64,000 bases of DNA from NCBI RefSeq assembly GCF_003007675.1, contig NZ_PXNP01000009.1:407461-471460 (forward strand). The letters are read 5' to 3'. The position numbers and the translations under genes were made by a program. The notes beneath the pieces are model-generated. The model saw nothing but the letters and a program-made list of their open reading frames with translations. It made no database searches and was not told the DNA's origin. This stretch comes from Marinobacter fuscus (GTDB taxonomy: Bacteria; Pseudomonadota; Gammaproteobacteria; Pseudomonadales; Oleiphilaceae). Each line of letters begins with the position of its first letter. Position 1 is the first letter of the stretch. Shown here piece by piece: positions 8,455 to 15,784 of this stretch.

Positions 8455-11400
8455 ATGAATAAAGCGTTTAAAGACAATAAGGTCAGCACAACATTAAAAG
8501 ACCTAATAGGTGACACTAGGCTGGCTCGCTTATTCTACGGTGATCCTCGGCCATGCGCTGTACAGCTTTGGATTCTTCAAGTTCATTCCACAGAAACGAC
8601 TAAAAACCGGATTATCTATGGTCGTGTAGTACCATACTCACATTCTAATAATTCTTGGTCTTTCAGCAATAATGACAAATTTACGAATCTTGAACATTGC
8701 AGAGCGAAAATAACCCGGCTTAATCTGTACATCGGTAGCAATTTATTAAGTGATTTTCTGGAAATGCTTTGTGATGGAGTTAATATTTCCACGATAAGCG
8801 ATACTTTAGGTCTTGAGCGAAAAAATAAGTTTGATGAGAAGTTTGGCACAATATTTTTAGATCCAAAAAAATTAGTTTATAAACCCGTAATATATCTTCT
8901 TAACAAGGATGCGTTCGAACTTCACTCGACTACTAGCCCCCATGGAGCAGCGGGTGCCATTAGCGCATCGATCACTCAAGTAGATAAATCATCTCTCTTC
9001 CAGGACAACCATAATTATCGTTCCGACCTTACAAAGTTTATCGTCGAACATCTAAATTTTGACACTGGATTGAACTTTGAAGATAACGATAAAGTGCGAT
9101 TTGGTGATATTGAGTTTCTCGTTTTTCCGACTTTAGATGAAAAAGAGAAAAATTTACTTGAAGTTGTTTGGGGCGATGAAAGACGGAAATTAAGCGTTAA
9201 ATTCGACGCCAAGAATCTTCCTAACTACCCTGATTTTCTATTCAACATTAAGATCTATAACAGCGGTCAAATTATATACTCAAGGATTGCAAATGCGAAA
9301 CAGTACGACAACCGCATATATATGCGCGAGTTTGATATTGATAGAACAGTTAGATCCATCGCTGACTCTACTGAACTAGAAATCTATGGTTTTAATGTCG
9401 AAGATAGCGAAGAAAATATATTATGTTGCAGGTGGCGCACTGGATATATTCGAGAAATAAATTTTCAAGCTAATGTGGTCGGTGGTAATTCAAGCTCTGT
9501 TAAATTTGATTGGTTAGAGAACACGGTCAAAGAAAAGCAATCTAGCCGCGTGAAAGCAGTATTAACTAAAAACACAGGAAACCATGGGTTTGCTAGCCAA
9601 GTGGGCGGCCGGGAGGCTGACCCTTGGGTTGCTGTAAACCGCGAGCTAAGCCCTATTTTTAATAAACTGCACCCAAAAAAATCGGATGCAAGGTTTTTCG
9701 AACGTTATGGACCAAGCGATGGTGAAGGCCGTTTACAATTTGTCGAATGGTTCAAAGCTCTCTTTTCAAAATATAACGACAGCCAAATAATAATTTTCGA
9801 TCCCTATTTTGATTCGGCTGGATTATCGTTGCTTTCTTTATATGCTGCGCCTAAGTGTAGCTACATAGTATTTACCTCACTACCAAAACAAAAAGGTGAC
9901 GAGGAAAACCCTACTAATCGTAATAGAGTAGACGATCTAGTTACTGCTTGTGAAAACAATAAACGAACCCTTTCAAAAATAAACCTCAGAATCATTGGCT
10001 TAAAAGACGGAAAGCTCCACGACCGATATATCCTGATTATAGGAAGCGATGGCTTACCAATAGTTGGCTTTAATTTATCAAATTCCTTGCAGAAAGTGGC
10101 AGAGAACTATCCCTTACTTATTACGCCGATACCATCTGATACTTTGTTAGAGGTTGAAAAATATAAAAGTGGCCTTTTGAAGGACTTAGAGGCAAAAACA
10201 TCTGATTCTGAAGAAAACAACCCTGGATTAAGCAAACTATATGTTTCTTCCGAAGCTCCAGGGAAAAATGTAAGATACGAGCCACTAAAAATACTGAATA
10301 ATGAATTAGCAGGCGACATCCTATCAATATGGGCTAACGAGCCTTCATTAACAGGATTATACGGTGCACCACTGAAAGACAAGTTGATATCTCTTGAGCT
10401 ATTAGAAGGGGACTCACTTAACTTGATCGATCCTCAGGGGTTCTTAGCCTGGGTAAAGAAAAAGGTCAGCTCTGAAGATTTCATGGATCAATGGGAAGTG
10501 GTTGGTGAATTTTTGGCAAACTCTAGAGCTGGTGATACAGATTTTCAAGAAATATTAAGTGAAACCTCGTTCTTACAGAATCTCATGGGGTACCTTACTA
10601 AATCGATACAGCGCACCCATAAAGATCTGGATACTGATATAACTGTCTTAGAACCTCACCTATTTCAAAGACCAATTGAAAAGCTGCTGTGTAGCTCTTA
10701 CCAGCTTCATCATATGTGCCATATGACTAAATATACAGCACTTACTTGGTCAGAATATTTTGCAATAAAACTGCTTTGGTCATATGACCCAAAATCATTG
10801 TTAGAACTGGTTGCTGAAGAATCGCCTAAAATTCCGAAAGAGCCGGATCATGCTGACATAATTAGGCTGTCATTGTTAAGCCAAATTGTTAGCGAGATCT
10901 CCCTATCCATAGAGCTGCTACCAAACTATTCCCGCACATGCACTTTATTGAATAGTTGTAACGGTTTAATTCGATGGATGGGCTTATATGCTCTAGAGCA
11001 GATGATTGATCAAACTAAGGACGTCACATCAGAGCTGGGCTTGCTTTCAAGATTTGACCGCACGGAAAAGGTAAGATATTTAGGTTGGTTGGTGAACAGA
11101 TCGGCAAATGATGAAAGAAAACGTGATCAATACGAGAAATTATTAGTCGCACTCAAAAGCGAACTACCAGAACAGCTATCTGGAAGTGATTTGAGGCACG
11201 TAATCGATTCGATGAGAGGCCATATGCGCCAATTACCATGGACAGAACCGTGGTTGTTTCGGGATCTAGTTTTACCTCTACTTCAAAGTGAGCAAGCTGA
11301 TACGGATGATGCTTGCAAAATCTGGATCGAGGAAATCGTTTCATTGATAGGCCCAGCTGAAAGCAGGAATTCAAGACTGTTCCAACTTTCACGGGAAGGG

Positions 11401-11778
11401 CAGATGACAAATACTTGTGCATTTATCGTCGCTCATAGTACGCCTGAGCAACAAAGACAAGTAATTGAATTGATCAGACCCATTTTAAATAAGCAGAAAA
11501 GAGTTTTACAACAACCTCTGGCAAGTACGTCTAACTGGTCTTGTTGGAACGATGCTTTGGTAGTCTCAATGTGGATATTGGCATTCACTAGGTGGTGTCA
11601 ATACTATTTAACCGAAATGAAGCAAGCTAATGTAGAATTAGATAACTTGTCAGGAGAAGCAAGCGCCCTTGCAATGTTAAGGCCTATGGAAGAATGGGAG
11701 TCAGAGGGGACAGGAAAAGACAGAGACCTGGCCTCATTCCTATCCCAAGCTGAAGATCTTCTTTCGCAGTCGGAGTAA
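8455..11778 (+). CDS. Large putative defence protein with PLD-like core (VPA1262-type, tentative)
   Basis: 1107 residues, clearly AT-rich compared with the core genome. The N-terminal 350 residues match no fold I recognise by eye. The centre has IIIFDPYFDSAGLSLLSL (about 445-462), then KLHDRYILI (about 521-528) and PIVGFNLSNSLQ (about 536-547). This layout is that of phospholipase-D-like nucleases or binding domains, with HDRY where HxK would be classical. The C-terminal 500 residues are mostly helical and Leu-rich. I recall NCBI using the name VPA1262 family for proteins of this size and layout; that label is unverified. Its position in a defence and mobile cluster supports an anti-phage role, but this is inferred. 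GGGG lies just before the ATG. Confidence 0.6.
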   Translation: MNKAFKDNKVSTTLKDLIGDTRLARLFYGDPRPCAVQLWILQVHSTETTKNRIIYGRVVPYSHSNNSWSFSNNDKFTNLEHCRAKITRLNLYIGSNLLSDFLEMLCDGVNISTISDTLGLERKNKFDEKFGTIFLDPKKLVYKPVIYLLNKDAFELHSTTSPHGAAGAISASITQVDKSSLFQDNHNYRSDLTKFIVEHLNFDTGLNFEDNDKVRFGDIEFLVFPTLDEKEKNLLEVVWGDERRKLSVKFDAKNLPNYPDFLFNIKIYNSGQIIYSRIANAKQYDNRIYMREFDIDRTVRSIADSTELEIYGFNVEDSEENILCCRWRTGYIREINFQANVVGGNSSSVKFDWLENTVKEKQSSRVKAVLTKNTGNHGFASQVGGREADPWVAVNRELSPIFNKLHPKKSDARFFERYGPSDGEGRLQFVEWFKALFSKYNDSQIIIFDPYFDSAGLSLLSLYAAPKCSYIVFTSLPKQKGDEENPTNRNRVDDLVTACENNKRTLSKINLRIIGLKDGKLHDRYILIIGSDGLPIVGFNLSNSLQKVAENYPLLITPIPSDTLLEVEKYKSGLLKDLEAKTSDSEENNPGLSKLYVSSEAPGKNVRYEPLKILNNELAGDILSIWANEPSLTGLYGAPLKDKLISLELLEGDSLNLIDPQGFLAWVKKKVSSEDFMDQWEVVGEFLANSRAGDTDFQEILSETSFLQNLMGYLTKSIQRTHKDLDTDITVLEPHLFQRPIEKLLCSSYQLHHMCHMTKYTALTWSEYFAIKLLWSYDPKSLLELVAEESPKIPKEPDHADIIRLSLLSQIVSEISLSIELLPNYSRTCTLLNSCNGLIRWMGLYALEQMIDQTKDVTSELGLLSRFDRTEKVRYLGWLVNRSANDERKRDQYEKLLVALKSELPEQLSGSDLRHVIDSMRGHMRQLPWTEPWLFRDLVLPLLQSEQADTDDACKIWIEEIVSLIGPAESRNSRLFQLSREGQMTNTCAFIVAHSTPEQQRQVIELIRPILNKQKRVLQQPLASTSNWSCWNDALVVSMWILAFTRWCQYYLTEMKQANVELDNLSGEASALAMLRPMEEWESEGTGKDRDLASFLSQAEDLLSQSE

Positions 11779-12218
11779 CTCTGCTGTCATAGGGGCGAAC
11801 AACTTGGCAGTCGGTCATACCATTCAATTAAGAGTGGATATTGACAGATGCAGAATAATCGAACAGGAGATACTTTATGTTCCCAGTTTCCCACTTTTCC
11901 CAGGTCCTTAATGGGGAATCAGCATTCGGATCTACAGAAACTTGCAAATATTTAGACTTTTTTCGCAAATTTCAGCACTCCGAGAGTGCTCCGAAAAACT
12001 TACAAGGTACTGTTTTTAAAAGAAAACAAATATTCTGTATCGGGAAGTAAGCGCCTGGGTTACGGTCAGGTTGAGAAAATTTGGCAATACGCAATCGCCC
12101 TTACGAAAACACACAGTTTAGATGTGAAAAGCTGTCAGGTACTCAGGTACACTCTTTATCAGTTACTGACATCACTGTTTATTGTGGGTTAAGTTATTAT
12201 TATGAAAGGAGAAACATC
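11779..12218. other. 440-bp intergenic region
   Basis: The region lies between the large putative defence gene and a periplasmic binding protein. It holds one possible 57-codon ORF (11877-12050) and a 7-bp hairpin, AGCACTC (11974-11980) with GAGTGCT (11984-11990), which lacks a T-run on the plus strand. I see no tRNA, insertion-sequence end or other known element. It marks the boundary between AT-rich accessory DNA and the core. Confidence 0.5.
11877..12050 (+). CDS. Possible small ORF (57 aa)
   Basis: The ATG at 11877 has AGGAG 6 bases upstream and opens a 57-codon frame (MFPVSHFSQVLNGESAFGS...FKRKQIFCIGK) ending in TAA at 12048-12050. The product would be basic, with no membrane segment, and resembles no family I recognise. 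The only support is the ribosome-binding site; it may be chance. Confidence 0.25.
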   Translation: MFPVSHFSQVLNGESAFGSTETCKYLDFFRKFQHSESAPKNLQGTVFKRKQIFCIGK

Positions 12219-12968
12219 GTGAAGAAGATTGCTGGCCTGTGGGCCGTGATGTTGGCTTTCAGTGTTTTTTCGATCCCTGTCTGGGGTTCGGAAAAATTGT
12301 ATATCTATACCGAGAATTTCCCTCCCTACAACATGAGTTCCACCGGCCTGGCCTTTGAGCACAATGGTGAGGGGGTTGATGGCCTGTGTACCGAGCGGGT
12401 GAAAGCCATTCTGAAAGCAGCCAGTGTCGACCACGTCATCAAACTGCGAAACTGGGACTATGGCTATAATCGGGCGCAGAACAAGAAAAATCACGGTATT
12501 TTCTGCACCACCTACACTGAAAGCCGGGCGTCTCAGTTCAAATGGGTGGGTCCGCTGGCCAGTAACCTCTGGACGATCTTCGCCCCCCCCGGCACGAATC
12601 TTAAGATCGATAAATTGGAAGATACCCGAGGTATGCTTTACGCCGGTTATCGTGGTGATGTGATGACTGAGTACCTGAAAGAGCGTGGCTACAAGGTTTC
12701 GGAGATGGAAAGTGACGACCTCAACCCGAAGCGTCTGGAGCTTGGACAGGTAGACCTGTGGATTGCTGAACGTCTGGCCGGACCGTTCTTTGCGTCTCAG
12801 CAGAATGTTGAGGGCCTGGTGCCGGTGTTTTCATTCAATAATGTCGATCTTTATCTGGCGATGAATCTGGATACGCCAGATGATGTTATTCAGAAGCTGA
12901 ATGAAGGCCTGGAGATCATCAAGAAAAACGGATTGTATGAGGCGATTGGCACCAAATACGGGCTTTGA
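12219..12968 (+). CDS. Periplasmic substrate-binding protein (SBP_bac_3-like)
   Basis: 249 residues from GTG 12219, chosen because AGGAG lies 8 bases upstream and a signal peptide follows (VKKIAGLWAVMLAFSVFSIPVWG). The mature protein has the look of family 3 solute-binding domains (LYIYTENFPPYNM, GVDGLCTERVKAILKAA, IQKLNEGLEIIKKNGLYEAIGTKYG). No permease or ATPase genes are adjacent, so it is either an orphan receptor or serves a distant ABC transporter. The ligand is unknown; the family usually binds amino acids or related polar solutes. Confidence 0.8.
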   Translation: MKKIAGLWAVMLAFSVFSIPVWGSEKLYIYTENFPPYNMSSTGLAFEHNGEGVDGLCTERVKAILKAASVDHVIKLRNWDYGYNRAQNKKNHGIFCTTYTESRASQFKWVGPLASNLWTIFAPPGTNLKIDKLEDTRGMLYAGYRGDVMTEYLKERGYKVSEMESDDLNPKRLELGQVDLWIAERLAGPFFASQQNVEGLVPVFSFNNVDLYLAMNLDTPDDVIQKLNEGLEIIKKNGLYEAIGTKYGL

Positions 12969-12992
12969 TCTCATCGCTCAAGTGTAAGACCC

Positions 12993-13017
12993 GGGGGAAG
13001 CATCGGCTTCCCCCTTT
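12993..13017. terminator. Rho-independent terminator
   Basis: A perfect 8-bp stem, GGGGGAAG (12993-13000) and CTTCCCCC (13007-13014), has a 6-base loop and TTT after it. It ends the binding-protein transcript. It originally also faced the 3' end of the acyl-CoA dehydrogenase gene, whose native stop lies at 13044-13046. Confidence 0.8.
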
Positions 13018-13043
13018 CTCATTCCGGTCTGTGGAATAGTGCT

Positions 13044-13119
13044 TTACCCGGTAAACGCCATATCGTCTGCCGCCACCTGCATCAGGTTGCGGGTGGGGCT
13101 CAGCATGCTGGTGGCATGG
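13044..13119 (-). pseudogene. Detached 3' end of the acyl-CoA dehydrogenase gene
   Basis: On the minus strand this stretch reads, in frame, HATSMLSPTRNLMQVAADDMAFTG followed by TAA. HAT is also present at the broken end of the dehydrogenase beyond the IS66 element, so the insertion separated these final residues from their gene. Removing the element and one copy of the target duplication restores a continuous frame. The C-terminal style (SPTxNLMxV...) matches acyl-CoA dehydrogenases of this group. Confidence 0.85.
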
Positions 13120-13141
13120 GTAAGCGTTCATTCCACGACGT
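13120..13141 (+). repeat. IS66 left terminal inverted repeat
   Basis: 22 bp, starting GTAAGCGTTCATTCC, matched perfectly in inverted orientation at 15787-15808. Confidence 0.95.
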
Positions 13142-13170
13142 TCTGCCACCCCGGTGAATTTGTCCCTACA

Positions 13171-13200
13171 GTAACCTCACATTTTCCAACAAGAGGTTAC
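13171..13200 (+). promoter_or_regulatory. Hairpin covering the tnpA ribosome-binding site
   Basis: GTAACCTC (13171-13178) pairs perfectly with GAGGTTAC (13193-13200), 4 bases before the tnpA ATG at 13205. The GAGG of the right arm is the only Shine-Dalgarno candidate, so the folded transcript would hide it. This could limit transposase translation, as in other insertion sequences that damp read-through expression. The structure is seen; the regulatory effect is inferred. Confidence 0.5.
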
Positions 13201-13204
13201 TCCC

Positions 13205-13495
13205 ATGAGAAAGCACCGCACACCAGAACAGTGGCAGACTCTGGTTGATCAGCAGCGCGACAGTGGTCTTTCAGCACCGCAATTTTGTAAACAGGAAAAT
13301 ATCGGTTACGCCAGTTTTTGCAACTGGCGCAAACGCCTTTCTGACCCGTCGACTGATGAGTCGTCAGGTCCCGGTGAAGCCGGTTTTCTGGATCTCTCGT
13401 CGTTGATGGGCACCTCTTCATCCTCCGGCCCAGGCTGGAACATTGTGCTCAGCCTCGGCAACGGCGTCGAATTGCGGCTGAGCCAGAACGGATGA
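13205..13495 (+). CDS. tnpA: IS66 family accessory protein TnpA
   Basis: 96 residues, starting MRKHRTPEQWQTLVDQQRDSGLSAPQFCKQENIGYASFCNWRKRL, a helix-turn-helix layout typical of IS66 TnpA. It is required with TnpB for transposition in studied IS66 elements, although TnpC is the DDE enzyme. Its TGA overlaps the tnpB ATG (ATGA), implying translational coupling. Confidence 0.9.
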   Translation: MRKHRTPEQWQTLVDQQRDSGLSAPQFCKQENIGYASFCNWRKRLSDPSTDESSGPGEAGFLDLSSLMGTSSSSGPGWNIVLSLGNGVELRLSQNG

Positions 13496-13836
13496 TCGGG
13501 CTCGATAGTCAGGCGCGCATCTGGCTGTGCACCGAGCCCACGGATATGCGCAAATCGTTCCGGGGCCTGAGCGCCCTGGTCCGGAATCAGTTGAAGCACG
13601 ACCCACTCAGTGGCCAGTATTTCGTCTTCGTCAATCGTCGCAAGACCCAGATGAAGATGCTGTATTTTACCGCTACCGGTTATTGCCTGTGGGCCAAGCG
13701 CCTGGAGCAGGGACAGTTCCGGGTGCCGTTATCCGCCTCCGGTCAGCGAGCCCTGACCCTGACGGATCTGCAACTACTGATCGATGGCATCGAGGTGCAG
13801 AAATACCGCCAATTCAAGCGTTTTCGAGGGGTATAG
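13492..13836 (+). CDS. tnpB: IS66 family accessory protein TnpB
   Basis: 114 residues with the conserved IS66 TnpB sequence (IWLCTEPTDMRKSFRGLSALV, then YFVFVNRRKTQMKMLYF and GYCLWAKRLEQGQF). The length is normal for the family. It overlaps tnpA by 4 bases and is followed 28 bases later by tnpC. Confidence 0.95.
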   Translation: MIGLDSQARIWLCTEPTDMRKSFRGLSALVRNQLKHDPLSGQYFVFVNRRKTQMKMLYFTATGYCLWAKRLEQGQFRVPLSASGQRALTLTDLQLLIDGIEVQKYRQFKRFRGV

Positions 13837-13864
13837 AAGACGGACTTCCGGTATAATATCGGCC

Positions 13865-15520
13865 ATGAATTCAACGGCTTCCGACCCCCAACCCAATGCA
13901 CCTTCCTACTCGGCCCTGGCCGAGGAAAATGCGTTGCAGCGCGAGCAGTTGGAGGCCCAGGCGGAATCCATTCGGCAGTTGAAACACCAGTTAGACTGGT
14001 TCAAGAAGCAGCTGTTCGGCCCCAAATCCGAGAAACAGGTTTACGATATTCCGGAACAGGACAACCTGTTCCAACCGGATGACGCACCGCTACCGGAACA
14101 GCCTGCCGAGGAAGAAAAGCGCACCATCAAGGCCTACCAGCGCGGCACCGGCAAAAAGCAGCGCGATGACGACTGCCTGAACGACACCGGCCTGCGCTTT
14201 ACGGCGGATGTACCGGTGGAAGTGATCGAGCAACTGCCGCCGGAGCTGACCGGGCCGGACGCCGACCAATACGACATCATCGGCACCAAAACCACCTACC
14301 GTCTGGCCCAGCGGGCCTCCAGCTATGTGGTGCTCAAATGCGAACGCCCGGTGTTCCGTCGTAAGGGCACGGATCAAAAACCTGTGACAACACCAGCCCC
14401 GTTCAACGTGCTGGACAACAGCCTGGCCGATGTCAGCCTGCTGGCCGGGTTGCTGGTGGACAAGTTCCAGTTCCACCTGCCGCTGTATCGCCAGCACCAG
14501 CGCATTCAACAAGCGGGTATTACCCTCAGCCGCAGCACCCTGACGAACCTGGTGAAGCGGGCCATCGACCTGCTTCGGCCCATTGTGGACGCCCAGACCG
14601 ACAACGTGCTGCGCAGCCGGGTGCTAGCCATGGACGAAACACCCATCAAAGCGGGCCACCAGGGCCGGGCAGGCCCGCAGAAAGGCAAGATGAAAACAGG
14701 CTGGTTCTGGCCCCTATACGGTGATGACGACGAAGTGGTGTTTACCTACTCGAACAGTCGGGGCCGACTGCACATCGAGCAGGTTCTGAACGACCAATTC
14801 AGTGGCACTCTGATCAGCGATGGTTATGCCGCATATGCCCGCTATGCCGCGGCCCAGAAAGGCATTACTCATGCTCAATGCTGGGTGCATAGTCGCCGTT
14901 GCTTCGTTGAGGCCCAAAAGGATCATCTTGAGAAGGCCACCGAAGCCCTGCAACAGATCGCGAAGCTGTACCAGATTGAAGATACCATTAAGGAAAAGGA
15001 GCTCACCGGCGAGAAGAAGCGTCAATACCGGCTGGACCATGCGAAGCCGGTCGTCAGCGGCTTCTTCCAATGGTGCCGGGATCAGTTGGCGCAAGGCGGC
15101 CTGTTACCCAGTGAACCGTTAACCAAAGCCCTGAATTACGTGCTCGGCCGGGAAACGAGCCTGACGGTGTTCCTGGAAGATCCGGACGTACAACCCGATA
15201 CCAATCACCTGGAACGGGCCCTACGGCCCATCCCCATGGGCAAGAAAAACTGGATGTTCTGCTGGACCGAACTGGGCGCGGAACACCTGGGCATCATCCA
15301 GAGCCTGATCAGCACCTGCAAGCTGCACGATATTACCCCCTACACCTACCTGGTGGACGTGCTGCAACGCATCAGCCAGCATCCGGCCAGTGACGTCAGC
15401 GACCTGACGCCTCGTCTCTGGAAAACTCGGTTCGCCGAGAACCCGTTGCGGGCGCTGATCGACCCACGCCACCCTGATCGACAGAGCAAACAGCCGGAGA
15501 CCACCGTTCATGCGCATTGA
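13865..15520 (+). CDS. tnpC: IS66 family DDE transposase TnpC
   Basis: 551 residues from ATG 13865 (MNSTASDPQPNAPSYSALAEEN). The N-terminus is a leucine-zipper-like coiled coil (about 18-60). The catalytic acidic residues sit in LAMDETPIKAG, ISDGYAAYARY and NHLERALRPIPMGKKNWMF. The C-terminal IS66_C-like segment follows (IIQSLISTCKLHDITPYTYLVDVL). The four-cysteine zinc finger seen after the coiled coil in many IS66 transposases is absent here. The gene appears intact. Its stop lies inside the start of the next ORF. Confidence 0.95.
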   Translation: MNSTASDPQPNAPSYSALAEENALQREQLEAQAESIRQLKHQLDWFKKQLFGPKSEKQVYDIPEQDNLFQPDDAPLPEQPAEEEKRTIKAYQRGTGKKQRDDDCLNDTGLRFTADVPVEVIEQLPPELTGPDADQYDIIGTKTTYRLAQRASSYVVLKCERPVFRRKGTDQKPVTTPAPFNVLDNSLADVSLLAGLLVDKFQFHLPLYRQHQRIQQAGITLSRSTLTNLVKRAIDLLRPIVDAQTDNVLRSRVLAMDETPIKAGHQGRAGPQKGKMKTGWFWPLYGDDDEVVFTYSNSRGRLHIEQVLNDQFSGTLISDGYAAYARYAAAQKGITHAQCWVHSRRCFVEAQKDHLEKATEALQQIAKLYQIEDTIKEKELTGEKKRQYRLDHAKPVVSGFFQWCRDQLAQGGLLPSEPLTKALNYVLGRETSLTVFLEDPDVQPDTNHLERALRPIPMGKKNWMFCWTELGAEHLGIIQSLISTCKLHDITPYTYLVDVLQRISQHPASDVSDLTPRLWKTRFAENPLRALIDPRHPDRQSKQPETTVHAH

Positions 15521-15779
15521 GGACATGAGCATCGACCAGTTGCTGGAATTGAATCAATACGTCTGCCGGCGCATCGACGAACTGAGGGATCAGGAAAATC
15601 TGCAGGCACTGAGTCAGTTGCGGGTGGGCCTGAAAGTAACCTTCGAGGGCCGGGAAGGCCCGGTGCTGGGGATCGTCACCAAGATCAACCGCAAGAGTGT
15701 GATTGTTCTGGCCGAGGACGGCACCAAACAGTACAAGGTCTCGCCGGAGTTATTGAGGCCCCTCCGTGACGTGAAGTAG
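15510..15779 (+). CDS. Fourth ORF of the IS66 element (small KOW/SH3-like protein)
   Basis: 89 residues, overlapping tnpC by 11 bases. The N-terminus is helical (MSIDQLLELNQYVCRRIDELRDQ). The C-terminal half resembles a small beta-barrel (LRVGLKVTFEGREGPVLGIVTKINRKSVIVLAEDGTKQYKVSPELL), as in KOW or SH3-like nucleic-acid-binding modules. It ends 7 bases before the right TIR, so it belongs to the element. Its role in transposition is unknown. A decayed copy of its 3' half lies at 37881-37951. Confidence 0.8.
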   Translation: MRIEDMSIDQLLELNQYVCRRIDELRDQENLQALSQLRVGLKVTFEGREGPVLGIVTKINRKSVIVLAEDGTKQYKVSPELLRPLRDVK

Positions 15780-15784
15780 GTCAA

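Noticed and set aside
11986..12192. 68-codon frame before the periplasmic binding protein
   Set aside because: No ribosome-binding site, no recognisable features, and it overlaps other weak frames. The 57-codon frame at 11877 has better start signals.
12081..12218. N-terminal extension of the binding protein to 12081
   Set aside because: The signal peptide begins at GTG 12219 with AGGAG in position; an extension would bury it behind 46 polar residues.
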